Source: Neoceratodus forsteri | Lineage: Eukaryota; Chordata; Ceratodontiformes; Ceratodontidae | Reading direction: 5' to 3' | Assembly (NCBI GenBank): GCA_016271365.2 | Contig: CM028131.1 | Coordinates: forward strand, 173,852,501 to 173,916,500 | Length of the DNA stretch: 64,000 bases | In this document: piece after piece, positions 46,439 through 59,990 of the stretch | Numbering within the stretch: the stretch's first letter is position 1 | Layout: every line of letters starts with the position of its first letter | Position numbers and translations under genes: made by a program | Notes under the pieces: model-generated | Seen by the model: only the letters and a program-made list of their open reading frames with translations | What the model was told of the DNA's origin: nothing | Database searches by the model: none

Positions 46439-47649
46439 TATTTAGGACATGGAAACAGGGATAGGATGATGAATCAATAGTTGACTATGAGATATACGTA
46501 GTGTGATAGGTATGGTAAACACAAATAGAATAACATATAGGGTAAGTGCTGTGGAGCTGCAGTTAGAGGAAGAAAACTTGTAGAACAAAGGCAGGAATGA
46601 GGGAGCTAGTAATGGAGACATGGGCTCTGTACCTCAGGAGCAGTGGAGATATGATGTCATGAGTGCAGCTGGCAGGATGCAGCTGTGACAATTTCTACCC
46701 CTATAGGCCTGGTGACACTGGTAAAGGTGTTTGTAATATTGACACTTGATTCATTGTTTTGGGAGCTGGAGCACTGGGTTGCCTTTTCCATTCGTCCGGA
46801 GGATAGTGCCACTACTCTACAGTGATGTGCATCTATAGCAACTGGGATAGGTACCAGAATAAGTAATAAAAGAAGAGGCATGGGGAAGCATGAGAGAAGT
46901 GATACATCCTGCAAAATATGAAAGCAGGCCTGAACACACCCCCCAACCCCTTCACCCTTTTATAGTAAGGAGGAGTTAGGATAGTAGCTGAGTTAAACCT
47001 CAGCTAATTAAGGTTGTTTTATAACTAAACTAGTCCAGAGGCATACCTGTGGAATGATGTAAAGGCAGAAAATAAACAGGACGGTCTCATGTAGGAAGGA
47101 GGATATCCAGCTGTGAGCTAGTAAATTAATAAGGCCAGTAACCGCTAATGAGTAAGGAGTGAGATTAGAAATGAATATCTGAATGCAGCGCTAACAGAGG
47201 ACAGTGAGGTACTTACTGTGAAGTGGCTGGCAATTGCGGAGTTAGAGTCCCTTCATCCACGTGAGATTAGGCAGGGAGGATAGAGTTGTAAGGCATGAGT
47301 AAACCAAGAGTCCGAATGAGTAGGAGCCAGGTGAAGCAGGAAGAGGAAGAAATGCCTATGGCGAGGACAGGAAGAGGGAGCACATGCATGGAATGGAAAG
47401 AGGATTGGAGAAGCTCAAAAAGAACAATGGAATGGGGAACCTCGAGGACAAGCAAGAAGGAGGGGAGCGAGAAAGGGCATCGAGGCAGCCGGAGGGCCAA
47501 GAGGGCAGACGAAGGACACATCACAAAGGTAGGCACAAACATAGGGAAAGAGACAGGAGGGGAGACAAGAGGGAAGCACAGCAAGGGAATAAACCAAAGC
47601 AGCAGCAAGCACGAGGAAGCACAGACACATGAGCCATGCAGGGAGCTCA

Positions 47650-47760
47650 GGGAAAAACACTCCCTAGGCAAGGAAGGTGTTAGTGGAGGGGTTAAGTAGA
47701 GCTTGTGGGAGAAGCTATTCCCAACATTGAACATCAGGCTAAGCCCTCCCCAAAAAAGCA
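47650..47760. repeat. Direct repeat bounding a 5 kb block, right
   Basis: Partner of 42,635-42,735. It includes GTGTTAGTGGAGGGGTTAAG and CCAACATTGAACATCAGGC. Confidence 0.75.
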
Positions 47761-47769
47761 ATAACAGTT

Positions 47770-48390
47770 GCACACATTAGGGACAGTAAAACTCCACATA
47801 TTACTGTGCATCTGGGAGAGGGTAACACCTAAAGGCACGCCATAAGGAGCAAACCTTGGAGACCATAGGTGCTGGTGAGTGGCTGTCATTGGGGGATGGA
47901 GATGCAAATGTGAAGCTGGTGTCTTACTAATAAAAAAATGCTTATTTCTTCAGGGCAGAGACCGAGCAGCTGAGCTACATGTTCAGTGAGTACTTTTTCC
48001 CTTCTTTGGCTCTGGTCCATTTTGTTGTGGTTGCAGCAGCCTACCTGACTTTCTCAACACCAAGGAAAGATAAATAAACAATCAGGATGGTGATTGTGGG
48101 GTGGGTTGCTACTAGATACCAGAGAAAGATTAATTCTCTGTGGGATGTCAATCGAGGGTGCGGGGTGCCAGTAGACACCAGGACAACATTACACAAATAC
48201 AGGGATGGCAATGGGGAGGGGCACTACTACACACCAGCGGCTCACTGCAGTTACTGTAGCCCACAGCATGAGTTCCAGCTGCAGCTGCCAAAATCAAGAA
48301 AGTCCTGCTGTTCTCATGCAGAGAATGCAGGTCAACAGCCCTCAGGCTAAACTGGGCAGCCTGAGTTTTGGGCTGCCTGGAAAATGTATG
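47770..48390. other. No recognised gene
   Basis: Unrecognised sequence with short open frames only. Confidence 0.45.
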
Positions 48391-48397
48391 TCTGGCA

Positions 48398-48476
48398 TTC
48401 ATTTTAAAAAACAAACTCTAGAATGTAGCTAAACAGATCAGTTTAGCTAGATTCAAGTGTTTGTTTTTTTAAAATG
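48398..48476. repeat. Imperfect hairpin, ~35-bp arms
   Basis: CATTTTAAAAAACAAACTC...TAGCTAAAC pairs with GTTTAGCTA...GTTTGTTTTTTTAAAATG around an AGATCA loop. This resembles a short MITE. Confidence 0.8.
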
Positions 48477-49199
48477 AAATACTTTTTTATGTATTTTGCA
48501 TATTTTTACTTTGGGGGAAAAGAATATGATGGTTTCATGGTGCAAGAAAAGTCTTTGCACAATGAGAATCAAGTGGTGAGAAATCAGATATGGGCATCTG
48601 TGACATCCAATTTTTCATGTCACACCAAAACATTAATTCAAAAATCATACTGTGCAAGTTTAAAACAGAAAACTCAAAACGTTAAAGCCTTATAGATCTG
48701 CAACCATTTATTATTTTTTCTACCAGACCTATCAGGTCTCTGCCTTGGGACATAAACACATGTCCCCTGCAAATTTGGGGAAAAATTCCATTCCATATGG
48801 GCTGTAGGAGAGCTAAAAAACATGTTAAGTATAGGAAAAAAGCTAACCCCCTACAGGAAAATGACATATGCGGATCTCAGAAACCACACAAGCTGCTATC
48901 ACAAAGATTTCCACAGATGAAGACCTTACCTCCTAGACAACACATGCAAAATTTCAGCTCATTTCATCTCACGGTGCCAAAGATATTAATGTACAAAGTT
49001 AGGAGTTTAACACTGAACACCCTACTCAACCCTAACTATATTGGCACTACCATGCCACTATAATATAACATGAAATCAAGGATTTCTGCATAAAGAAAAT
49101 AAATAGTTGATGAAATGTGAAATGAATACATATTTATTTCATTTGGATGGATTACCAGTCAATTTGTGGTGTAAATAACAAGATGAAAATATTGTAACC

Positions 49200-50330
49200 C
49201 GTGCTGATTTTGGGATACTATTGATGCCCTGTTGGCATCAGATCTGTGCATGCATGGTGCCAGGTCTGCCAGGGGCAGAGCCTGGCAGTGCAGGGAATTC
49301 AAGTGCCCACTGGCGCAAGAGAAACAGCTGGTGGGGCAGTCCTAGAAAAGGCTGAGGAGAGTGAGGAGCGGTTATGGCCTACTCCTAGGCTGTTCAGGGC
49401 AGGTGCCAGTCAGGGCCAGAGAGGCCTGGGACCAGGTTGGGGAGATTTCCCCCAGCCCCAAAGTAGCAGCAAGACCCCCACATGCTATCAGTGGGGAGGT
49501 CATACAGCAGTTAGTGACAGCCATAGGAAAGAGCCAAGTGAGATGGAGCCCGTCTGACTCCATGCAGAGGGATAGAGTTTGGGGTGGCTGCCATGGAGGG
49601 CCTGGGCCACTAAGTGGCAGAAACATGAATCCATAGGGTCTAGAGTGGCAGACTGGACCACTGCACATAGACATGTCCATCCAGTTGAGTTTAGAGCTGC
49701 TGTGGAGAAGTAGAGGGAGAGAGCTGTGCCCAGAGAGAGCAAAAGAGAGAGGGTGGCTGCTGCCCTGTGTGAACCCTGCCATTGGATCAGCTGGGCGGGC
49801 AGTTTGAGGAGGTTGGACTGTGCCCACTAACATCGGAGCCCCGAGGAGAAGTGTGCCTGAGGTAGGATTGCCTTGTTCCCACTGGAGGGGAAACCAGATA
49901 AAAAGAGAATGTATGTTCTGAGCATCGAAGAGTGCTGAAAGAGGGGAAGGAGCCAGTTATGGAGCCACAAGCAGGGAAAAGTTATGAGAAGGATCCATGT
50001 TCAGGACCCAGGTCCCCCAAATAGTTTGTGCTATGGCCGCTCTGCCATAGTGTTCTGTGAGGAAAGGAATGAACTTTAACTGCCCCAAACTACATGGAGC
50101 TGACTGTGGCTTGATCCTTTGAACTTCTACAAAATAAATGTGCTTGACTGCATCCAACTTCAGCCTGGACCAAATCATTGCTGTCTGAGCTTTGACTGTT
50201 TGTTGTTGTGTTTCTAACAAAGTTTCCCCTTAGACAGTCAAAGCTGAGCCCTAGTCTATCAGTCGTGATGGGAGGATAGAGATACCATCCAGCCTGCACC
50301 TCAACGGAGCCCACACCTTCAAAAGAGGAA
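49200..50330 (+). other. Possible solo LTR or retroelement fragment
   Basis: Moderately GC-rich block containing AAAATAAATGTGC (a polyadenylation-like signal at ~50,130) followed by TTGACTGCATCCAACTTCAG and a T-rich tail, an arrangement like the R-U5 part of an LTR. No partner LTR or coding domain was found in the window, so the call is weak. Confidence 0.3.
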
Positions 50331-50588
50331 TCCTATTCTGCATAACAAAGGCAGTGTGTGTTTTATTACCCTGCTAAACTTCTGTCACTGCCTAGTCAGG
50401 AGCTGGTGCCTCCCTCCCCCCCTTTCTCTGTGAACTTATTCCATCAAAACCCCTAGACAGTGAGGTTAGGAGGGTAGCCAGACTGAATTGCCACTTTAAA
50501 GACTGGGGATGAGTGTGCTGCCTGCCAGTTCATGGACTGTGTACGAATATTTAGATAAAAGCTCAGGGCAGGAGCTGAGAGGAAAGAG

Positions 50589-50612
50589 GGTGTATATATA
50601 TATATATATATC
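50589..50612. repeat. (TA)n microsatellite
   Basis: A short TA run; a GTATATATAT remnant follows at ~50,645. Confidence 0.9.
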
Positions 50613-50759
50613 AAAGTTACATCTGGAGATATGGAGGAGAGAGGGTATATATATTAACACATATCAAACCAGTGTATCTGTATTATTAGTGCATAACTTT
50701 AGTCTGAAATAATATGCATTGTAGATTACAAAACACAGAATTATTAGCCTTTCACCTCA

Positions 50760-52670
50760 TGTATGCTGATAGTTTTAATATTCATTGTACAGAATGTACT
50801 TGCTTTCTGTCTCTCTGTCTCATTCTCACTAAAACACAATTATGCAGAGTCTGATTGGGTATCTTTTGAAATGCAAGGACAGTACACTGAAGCATGGTAC
50901 TCTCTTTCTCTAATAACCCAAATGTCAATGCAACTTTGCAAAATCTAAAGCCCAATTGTCTGTTTATGTGACTGGTGCTGAAAGACATTAATGATTTTGA
51001 CAAAATCAAAACAAACTTTACTGAGCTGCATTTGAAAGCACACTTTGAGCATTAGTTTTTTTTGTGGCCTGAAAAGTTAAGTAACATCCTTAGAAAATAG
51101 AAGTGTGAAGTGTTAATATACGTAAGCAAATGATAAAAGCCACTTTTGCTGTGCATGCATACCCATCCATGTAATAGAAATCTGACTACAGCAGTTTATA
51201 AACAGCTACATGGACATGCTCCGGAAATGAATTTTTAACATCCTATAGAGGTTTATAAATTCTGGTGAATATTTACCCAGTTTTTGTATTTTGTAGTTCA
51301 AATTATTTGTTATTTATACAGTATGTTATTCTTCCCCAAAATAGGTAACAAAGGCTTTCTTTTCCATAGAGTTGTTTATCCACCTTGGCAGGATGGGCGG
51401 CTGTACTCAGCCCTGTCCCTAATAACTGCAGTCATCTTAAGTCTCCTCCAGTATCAGGGGACCAAATCTACCACATATTGCCTCCTACAGCAGGGCCTGG
51501 AAGAGAGGGCTGTCCTCCCCACCAGGAACACAAATCCAGACTGTCCCCAGATCCAGAGAGAACAAATCGGCCATCGGCATGATGGACAAGGCTTCATGAA
51601 ACCCTGCTGCCATTTTTCCCCGTTTTTCTCCCTTTGGGCAGCACAGATGTGCAATGAGCACATTGTGAGAGCTTTGTCTCTTCAGAGATGCCTCTGGTGC
51701 TCTGAATATGTGCCCTCCAACTGTCTGTGACTTGAAAGTACCACCACTTGGATTCCTCCAGGTGGTAGTCAAGCAGCGAGGCATGACATCCCCCTCCACA
51801 AGGAAGGAGAGCAGTCCTATAGCTGCTCAATCCTCCCTCTCCTGGCCAACCCCCGAGCAACCTGCATCCATTCCTGAACCCAGGTCACCGGTGTGATAAG
51901 AGGTAAGGCGTTCATGATGCCTCTGCCCTCTGCATCACCAAGCCAACTGATTAAAAGGCTTTCAAAAGCCTTCCCCAAGTGGCCAGGCTAATACTATGGC
52001 CACCTCACTCCTCTCCCTTAGTTGTCCCTCACTCAACACCACTTCATGGGTCCCTCCAGACACTAAGCACATATCTGCCTCCCTTTGCTTGACCTTCCCC
52101 CGGCTCCAAACTATCTTTCTAAAATGTTTTCACTGCCTAATCTGACTTCCCCAGTTCCTAGTTCAATGGGGACAACTGACCACTTAATTGTCATTACTCT
52201 GTGACATCACTCCACGATAAGGATGGCAAAGGGTAACATGCCCTATAGGCTATCTGATTGACCCACAGTCCCTCCAACAGCTCAGTACCATCATTCTTGA
52301 ACCACTACCTCCCTAACAGACAGCTTCCTGATCTAAAGGGGCCACTAATTAAGTACATTTTCTCTCCCAGCTCCTCATCCATGAATAGATTAAGATGATG
52401 GGTACTCCTTGCTAGTAAATTATCCCTCTTCAACAACTCAGCACACAGTGTCTGTGTTAAAATACAGGCTAACAACTTTCATGAGGCTTCTACTGCCATG
52501 GATTAGACCATACTTGTGGGCTGGTGTAACATAAGTGGATGTACCACTGGAGTTTATTGATCAATTTCTGCATGTAGTTCTGATCACATAGGGATGTGGC
52601 ACCCAGAGGGACAAAAGCTTTGGTCAGGAAGTAATGTCTACCTAGTGATATTGAAGGGTCTCAGAAATGG
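50760..52670. other. No recognised gene; left flank of second duplicate
   Basis: AT-rich to about 51,350. The sequence to about 51,900 is more GC-rich, with open frames such as 51,284-51,730, but I recognise no domain. From 51,900 to 52,670 nothing is recognised. It joins the duplicated block abruptly at ~52,678. Confidence 0.45.
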
Positions 52671-52678
52671 ATGACATC

Positions 52679-53560
52679 TCCATCCAGAGAGCTTTCTCCT
52701 GCAGTTTCTATTTTGTCAGGTCTATCAGGGCTTGGTCACACAGCTATAGTGGGAACAAACCTACTGTAGTATCTGCCTGCCCTCAGAAATGCCCTTACCT
52801 GTCTCTTTGTGGTAGGGATGGACGAGGCCTGGATGACATCAACCTTCACAGGATCTGGACAGATACATCCACTGCCCACCTGGTACCTAAGGTAGGATAT
52901 TTCTGCCATGCCTATCTGTCATTTTTCCACCTTAGCTGTCAGCCCTGCAGCTTTCAGTTGATGGAACACCTCCCTCACGTGCCTGACATGATCCTCTCAT
53001 GTCTGACTAGAAATGGCTATATCACCCATGTACTCCAGTGCATATTCACCTACCCCATACAGAATGCGATCCACAAGCCACTGGAAGGTTGCGGGCACAT
53101 TCTTCATCCCAAATGGCATTACTCAAACTTTGAAGAAGACAAATGGTGTGATGAAGGCTGACCTCCTTTGCTGCAGGGTTTGGGGTACCTGCCAGTAGCC
53201 CTTTTGTCAGATCTGTCTTGGTCTGGAACCAGGTTCCCGCAGCTGTTATAAGGTCTCATCTGTTCTGGGCATGGGTAGGTGTTTGACTCATGCAGTCACT
53301 GAGCCTCCAGTAGTGAACTCAGAACAGTGTGATACTGTCCTTCTTGGGAATCAGCATCCCAGGCGAAGCCCTGGGCTAATGGACTCCTGGATTACTCTGA
53401 GAGTCAGCATTTCTCTGAGCTTCTACTGCATGGTCTGCTAACTCCATCTGGTACCTTGTAGGAGGACTGCCTCAACAGCATTTAAGTCCCAGGGTCTACG
53501 TGGTTTTCAGCCATCATGGTGTATGCCAGTTTCCCCTTGATTGTTTCCCCAAATGCTTGT
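52679..53560 (-). pseudogene. Gmr1-like reverse transcriptase, second copy
   Basis: Same RT blocks as the first copy, including the altered YMGD box, but cut at 52,678, so RNase H and the 3' LTR are missing. It is inactive. Confidence 0.82.
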
Positions 53561-53571
53561 AGCACCCCCAT

Positions 53572-54490
53572 CTACACTGCTTGGGCTGGTGTCAGCTGCT
53601 GTGAGAGGGTGAGGTTATCCACTGAAGATCCCTCCCTGAGGAAGTCCTCTAGTGGATGAGCCTCATTTTCCTCTTCTGGTGCACTGCACACAGTAAGGAC
53701 CATTTCCTCCCTATTATAGTAAGGCTTCATCATGGTAACATGATATACCCTCTGCTTGCACTTCCTGTCAGGCAGCCTCAACACATAACTGACTTCACTT
53801 ACCTTCCTAACTATGTTGTATGCGCCCTCCCATGCTGCCTACAGTTTATTTTGTCAAACTGGGATGAATGCCGTTACTCGCTGTCTAACTTTGTACTCCC
53901 AGGCTCTGGCCCCATGGTTGTACCAGGCTTTCTGCAGCTCCTGTGGAGTGACTAAGTGCTCCTGTGCAAGCCCCATGAGCTCCTTAATCTGGGTCCTGAA
54001 ATTCAGGGCAAGTTACACGACAGATTCCCCTTGGGTGGCAAGGTCCCCCTCCCATTCATCCATAACTAAATCTAGAGGCCCCCTCACCCTGTGACCAAAC
54101 AGGAGCTTGAAGGGTGAGACCCCTGTAGACTCCTGTGGGATCTCCCTGTAAGCAAACAGGAGGTGGAGCAAATATTTGTCCCACTCCATCTTGTGCTGGT
54201 CAGCAAATGTCCTGAGCATAGTTTTGAAGGTCTCTTTGAAGTGCTCAGCTAGGCCATTTGTCTCACAGTGATAGGGTGAGGCATGGACCTGTTTCACCAC
54301 ACACTTCTCCCACAGACCAGTCATTAGTGATGACATGAAATTCATCCCCTGGTCCAACAAAACCTCTCGAGGAAATCCCACTCTGCTAAAGATTCCCTGG
54401 AGTTCATCAGCCACTTTCTCTGCCTCAATGGAGGACATCGTCATCACCTCAAGGTACCTGGTTACATAGTCCATGACTACCAGTATGTAC
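53572..54490 (-). pseudogene. Gmr1-like integrase core and C-terminus, second copy
   Basis: Minus-strand integrase core open for 173 codons (54,534-54,013; the first few codons belong to the inserted element). It contains ILVVMDYVTRY, EVLLDQGMNF and NGLAEHFKETFKTML (D, D, E), and then SPFKLLFGHRVRGPLDL. The C-terminal segment with VYHVTMMKPYYNRE is at 53,784-53,572. This copy is more intact than 2,150-3,053, which has missing bases at several points. Confidence 0.87.
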
Positions 54491-54499
54491 CCTTTTGCC

Positions 54500-55425
54500 A
54501 GTATCCCGTGATATGAGCAAGTAGATCTGGGCAAAGTAAAAAGAGCGAGTCGAGAATAGTGAAGGAGGTATGGGCGATTGTGTTTCTTGAGTGACGGTAG
54601 TATCAGCGAATGTATTATAGCAAGTCACCAGTGGGGGAGCAGTAGTTAGGATTAGAAGAGGAGTTTTTGTGAGACTGCAAAGTGTGCTGGCAGCATATCA
54701 CAGAGGGTTAGGTTAATTGTTGCATGTGCTGCAGTGGGATATGGGACTGGGTTTGATTTCTTCAGTGATTGTTGTTTTACCTTGGTGTAAATTGCAACAC
54801 AAAGGAGCTCGCACAAGGACGGGGTGCCATGGAAAAAATAAAATGCAAAAACACAAATCCAGGCACTCACCACCACAAATAAAACTGCCAACCATGAGAG
54901 GAAAACATTAAAACATTTATTTAAACACCTGATGTGTTTCTGGTCTAGTCCGCTGAACCCTTTTTCAAAGGCCTTTGAAGAAAGGTGCAGTGACCAAACA
55001 GCGCCAGGTGTTTAAATAAATATTTAATGTTTTCCTCTCATGGTTGGCAGCTTTATTTGTGGTGGTGAGTGCCTGGATTTGTGTTTTTGCACCTTGCTGT
55101 AAATGCATTTTTTTTTTATAAGTGTTGCAGCCAATTTTTATCCCCCCACATCCTGTGTTTCTCCCTGTCCCTGAGTTCAGAACCCCCCGGTATTGATTAT
55201 ATAAATTACAGGTGGTGTGGGGGCCGAGCTCCCCACAAAGGGGGATGTGGTGGGTGAAGTCCCCCACATAATACAATGGTTTAAGGAATAGTCGGACTGC
55301 CATCTGGCACCTAGTTCGCTGTTCTTGTAGGCGCTGGGAAGTGAGTCTGCCGTTAGTAGGATTGCAGTTGTTCCATTGCCGATATTACATTTACTATTAT
55401 TTTTTAGCTCATATCATATGGAACT
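54500..55425. mobile_element. Second copy of the insertion in integrase
   Basis: CCTTTTGCC flanks it at 54,491-54,499 and 55,426-55,434. It has the same termini and the same central inverted repeat (about 54,845-55,090) as 3,063-3,991. Confidence 0.65.
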
Positions 55426-55434
55426 CCTTTTGCC

Positions 55435-55880
55435 CATGTGAGTCGGGGTGCTCAGGGGTGCCACTATGCTGATGGCTACCCTCTTAAATGATTCACTAAT
55501 AATAGGCAGGGTTACCAAAGCTACCTCAGCCTTGTCCCCTACCTGTCCCACCCTCTGGTACTGTGGACAAGTCTGACAGTAATTTGCAACATCTGTGTAC
55601 ATACTAGGCCAAGAAAATTGTTGGCAAGCTGCCTTTTTGTGCACCTAATAAGCAGGTGGCTGGAAAAAGGGATGTCACTGGCCAGGGCTAAAAGTAGCCT
55701 TTAGTAAGCCCAAGGGACAACCAGCTGCTGGAGTACCTTTCCCCCCAGGCCCCTCTGTGGTGTACACTCCATGTACAACAGCCCATTCTCCCAGGAAACC
55801 AACATTTTATTACCCTGAGAGTCCTCTATACTATTTGCCATCTCTCAGTCTCTGCAGGGTAGGATCATCCAGCTGAGCTC
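55435..55880 (-). pseudogene. Gmr1-like integrase zinc domain, second copy
   Basis: It contains MYTDVANYCQTCPQYQRVGQ and the following VALVTLPIISESFKRVAIS. It matches 4,001-4,440 with fewer or different frame breaks. Confidence 0.75.
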
Positions 55881-56689
55881 TGCCCAGCTCCTCCCATCTG
55901 ACCAACAATTTTAAATGAATTGGTTTGTACTGTTAGAAAGGCAAACTATGTTATGCTTTAAAACATCTTTTAACAATGTTTTACAGTACTTATGTTAAGT
56001 GTCAATGTTTGAAATTTGTACAGTCTGCGTACGTGGTCTACTTTATGTATTGCACATCTTTTTATGGCTGCATGGGTGGAGCTCCGCAGACATTATGCCA
56101 GCATAGTAGGTTTTGTAGAGCACTGTGGAAGCATGTGACCAGACTGCTGTCCAGTGTGTTTCCACAGCGCTCTGGTGAAAATTTACTGGTGCTGTTTATG
56201 TGGCCCTTCCCCTCCGCTGGCCAGATAAACACAGCCCCTTTGCCAGCGCTCTGCTTTTTCTTCTGCAAATGTAGAGTGATGCCCACTGAGGCCAAGGTGG
56301 AGGCATCAATTCATGTTCTATCAGTGCCACCGTCTTGGGCATGGAAGACTCCACTGGCAGAGTATCACACAGGATCCATGACAGTCGGTCAACAATTTAG
56401 TTGTCGACGATGTTACTTGACTCCTTTATGTTGACCGTGTTCGGTTGGCATAAAAGGAGTCGCAGGACATTGCTTTTCTCTGGGGGCTTTTCCCCTAACT
56501 CCCCCATGCAGGGGCTCTGGCCACCTCACCCCTGCTACTAAAATAATCAAATCTGAGTCAGAGTTGCTTCAGGACGGGGTGCAATACCCCCAGAAAGCAG
56601 TGCCTGGGTCCCATGCCGACAGTACAGTGACCTGGCGCTGCAGTCGCTGTAGTGTCGGGTGATATAAAGTTGTCACGGTAGCATCGGTA

Positions 56690-57390
56690 TACCATCCCGG
56701 ACTCACTAATACAAGTATAGCAATATAGTCAAGAAATGATCTGCTATGACCACCAGCAGATGTATGCAAGCCAGGCAATGGAACTCATCTGGTTGTGTTT
56801 GGGCAGTAAAAGTTCATGGCACCTTTATTAGTGTTTTTTTCATCATGCACCAATTTTAAGCTTAACATTATCACCATTTCATTTACAGACAAGGCACAGA
56901 AGGAAGCCCTCATGATCTTAATGGTAATGAAAAAATCAATTTCAATATAAACCATCTCAATCTTTGTTTAAGTTCTTTTGTAAAGGTGCAAATAAACCTA
57001 GTACTCTAATCCCCTGTTTCTTGATGGGTTTAATCTCCACAGGACCGCTAATGAAAGTATAGCAATAAAGCCAAGAAATGATCTGCTATGACCACCTGGA
57101 TGTAGCCAGACAACTGTACCAAACATGGAACCCATGTGGTTGTGTTTGGACAGTAAAGTCTATGGCACCTTTTATTGCGTGTTTTCTTTTCATCATGCAC
57201 CAAATCAACAGCTTAGCATTATCACCATTTTGTTTACAGATAAGGCAAACAAAGAAGCCCCTCATGATCTTATTGATAATGAAAAAAATCAATTTCAATA
57301 TTAACAATTTCAGTCTTTGTTTAATTGTTGTTTTGTAAAGGTGCAAATAAACCTAGTGCTCTAATACCCCATTTCTTAATGGGTCTAATC
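56690..57390. repeat. Two-unit ~350-bp tandem repeat, second copy
   Basis: Counterpart of 5,264-5,975. Confidence 0.8.
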
Positions 57391-59309
57391 TCCTAAACAG
57401 AGTGGATTTGTGTGAAGTACTGTCTGCGATATTTCAATCCCTTTCCATATGACAACTGTTTTATAGACCTACTCCAATTAAAGATGGGTCTCTGTCCTTC
57501 TGCAGTGGCGCAGCTCAGGGACTGTGCCAACAAAGACAGTCTATAAGCTCACCATCCCTGGTCCGCGCACACCACTTTCCTTTGAATTCTTAACACAGGT
57601 CTCAGGTGGAATTAGCAAGATTAAAAGCAGGGAGTAAATGAGGCAAAAGGCAAAAATGACTCCTCTCTGAAGCTGAACAGGGGCAATGAGATGCACAATT
57701 AAATCTCATCCACCATCTGGGGCCTACCACTGTGGACCAGACTTTTCCTCCTTGGCCCAAGGGTTAATGAATAGAGGCTCCAGTGCACCATGTCTGGAGC
57801 CTGATTGCATTGAATACCTTTACATCTGTGACTACAACACTCTTTCACGTCAGGGCCCCACAAGGGAAGGGTGTCTAACTAGGACATTAGCATTCAGATA
57901 AGACCCAGCAGCAGATCTCAGTGTTTTTCTCAGAGGGAGGGAGAGACGTTAAGGATGCTGGTCAAGCACAGGACAGTAGCAATCATAGCACCAGCAGCGT
58001 CTGATGCCTGTGGTCAGCAAGGGGGCAGTTGTTTTACACTTGGCGATGGAGAGGTAAAAAGGCTTGCTTAAAAAAAAAACTTCTTTTCCCCTTTGCTGGA
58101 AGCTGTACTTATTGTTTTGTGGATAACCATACCTCACAGCTTGACAGCAGTGATACAATCAGCACATTATGTGCTGCAACTCGGCTGATACATGCTTTAC
58201 ACTATCCAGCACATTTTTCGTGACCTGCGCATGCAAGCCACAAATACGTAGGTTGCTGCTGGACTGTTAGCCAAAGAGAGATTACACATTTATTAGCCAA
58301 AGTAACCCAGTTCAACCAGGACTCCCAGGTCAACAGGGATTCAACAGGAATGTTGAAATATGTGAACCTTCTGGGCATAGACACATGCTGCTTATGCAGG
58401 ACAATAGAGTACTGTAATTCTCGGGTTTCATAAGATACATTGCAATGTGTGCAGGAGAAGATTTGGGAAATAGCCACACTTTACAGGAAAATGAGAAAGG
58501 GATCTAGAAGCCCCATTGGTCTAATTTTCCTTTCCCTATCCTACTTATATAGTTTTTTCCAATGTTTGTACAAATTGCAGGTTTTGTGATGTATGGATCA
58601 ACTTTTTACTGCCAAATCAACCATGGGGATCCGTGTGTAAACAATCAAGCACTTTTTATTAGGGTTGTCTTCCATGAACTGACCTCATATTATATATTTC
58701 ATTTTGCAATAATGACATGAAATAAAAATATTTACAAAATTCATTGTCTTGTCCATTTGTGGATTTTCATGTGTGTACATGGGGGGGGGGGTGTAGAACG
58801 TGGGTTTGCCTTATTTGTGTCTAGTGGTGTTGCCCCTCCTTACAATTTGTATAACATTTCAAGTTGTATCATACCCTACAAATCTAGCAGTGGTTCACAA
58901 TATTCTGTGAGACACCATATTTTGTTATACCCTCTTTATTAACATCATGCACCATTCCCACAATCTCCGATATAGCAAGTAACTAGCTGAGTGAGCCTTC
59001 GGCCCCCAATGTAATGTAACCAAAAATCCCATCTGTCTTAAACTGGATTTGACCACCTGTGTTAATGCCCAGTCAGATACCTATTTAAAGCTGCTCTCAT
59101 AAGGCTCCCTGCAACTACTGTGTGATCATAGCTTTTTATAGACTGTATGGGCAACCCACCATGACTTTATGACTTTCTCGGTACAGGGGGGGCAGCAGAT
59201 GGCCGCATGCTGCTCTGCTCCTGCAACATGCTTCTTGCTCTCTGGACACTGACCAAAAAAGGCTTTTTGGGGAATTTATCAATGAAACTCTTAATGTTTT
59301 GACGAATAG

Positions 59310-59990
59310 TCTCCAGACATATAAGAACATGAGAAAAGTGTTGTCAGATGGGGACATGCGGCCCATCTAGTCTGCCCTAGAAACTACCCCCCCTTGCAGC
59401 CTTCATCCTAACTTGTCCTTTATGTCTGTCCTATGCGAGTTTGAACTCCCTGATTATCTTTGATACTACCATCTCCTGAGGCAGGCTGTTCTGTGGGTCT
59501 ATCACTCTCTCTGTGAAGAAATACTTCCTGAGGTTGTTTTTGAACCTTCCTCCTACCAGTCTTATATCATGTCCTCTTGTGCATGCTGCCATGTTCTCTT
59601 GAAATAGATTACCTGTCTGAGCTGTGTTAAATCCCCCCTCATGAACTTAAATGTTTCAATCATGTCCCCTCTGTTTCTTCTCTGCCCAAGGGAGTAAAGG
59701 TTCAGCTCCCCAAGTCTTGCTTCATATGAGCTGTGATGCAGTCCATGCACCATCTTAGTAGCCCTTCTCTGCACCATTTTGAAATGGTCAATGTCCTTCT
59801 TGAGGTGAGGTCTCCATTTGTAGTTTGGAAACCACAGAAGATGAAGTTAATATGTTATCACATTCTGCGGTCAGTCGGCTGGCTGTTTGTTTTCGGTGTC
59901 TCGCTGGTACGGCTGGAGCAGCAAAAAGAAAAGAAAAGTGTATGCACACTATAATGATGTGCCTTCTTGGACTTTGTTTGGAGCATAATG
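59310..59990 (-). mobile_element. CR1 3' fragment, second copy
   Basis: Counterpart of 7,871-8,530, with [20 protein letters not shown] and [20 protein letters not shown] open in one frame. The first copy is shifted at this point. Confidence 0.8.

Larger units (their letters stand above)
42860..47650. other. Unrecognised repeat block without a convincing gene
   Basis: About 4.8 kb rich in GGA/GAA on the plus strand, with many short minus-strand open frames but no domain I recognise. It contains degenerate internal repeats (45,785-46,140 and 46,190-46,380) and a GA microsatellite. It is bounded by related ~100-bp direct repeats, so it could be a non-autonomous retroelement or a decayed element of unknown type. 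Confidence 0.45.

Noticed and set aside
47295..47699. A 134-codon Lys/Glu/Arg-rich open frame
   Set aside because: Charged low-complexity sequence from GA-rich DNA, with a parallel open frame of similar composition in another phase; no domain or promoter context.
49246..49557. A 103-codon open frame in the possible solo LTR
   Set aside because: No domain, and a similar-length open frame on the other strand; most likely non-coding LTR-like sequence.
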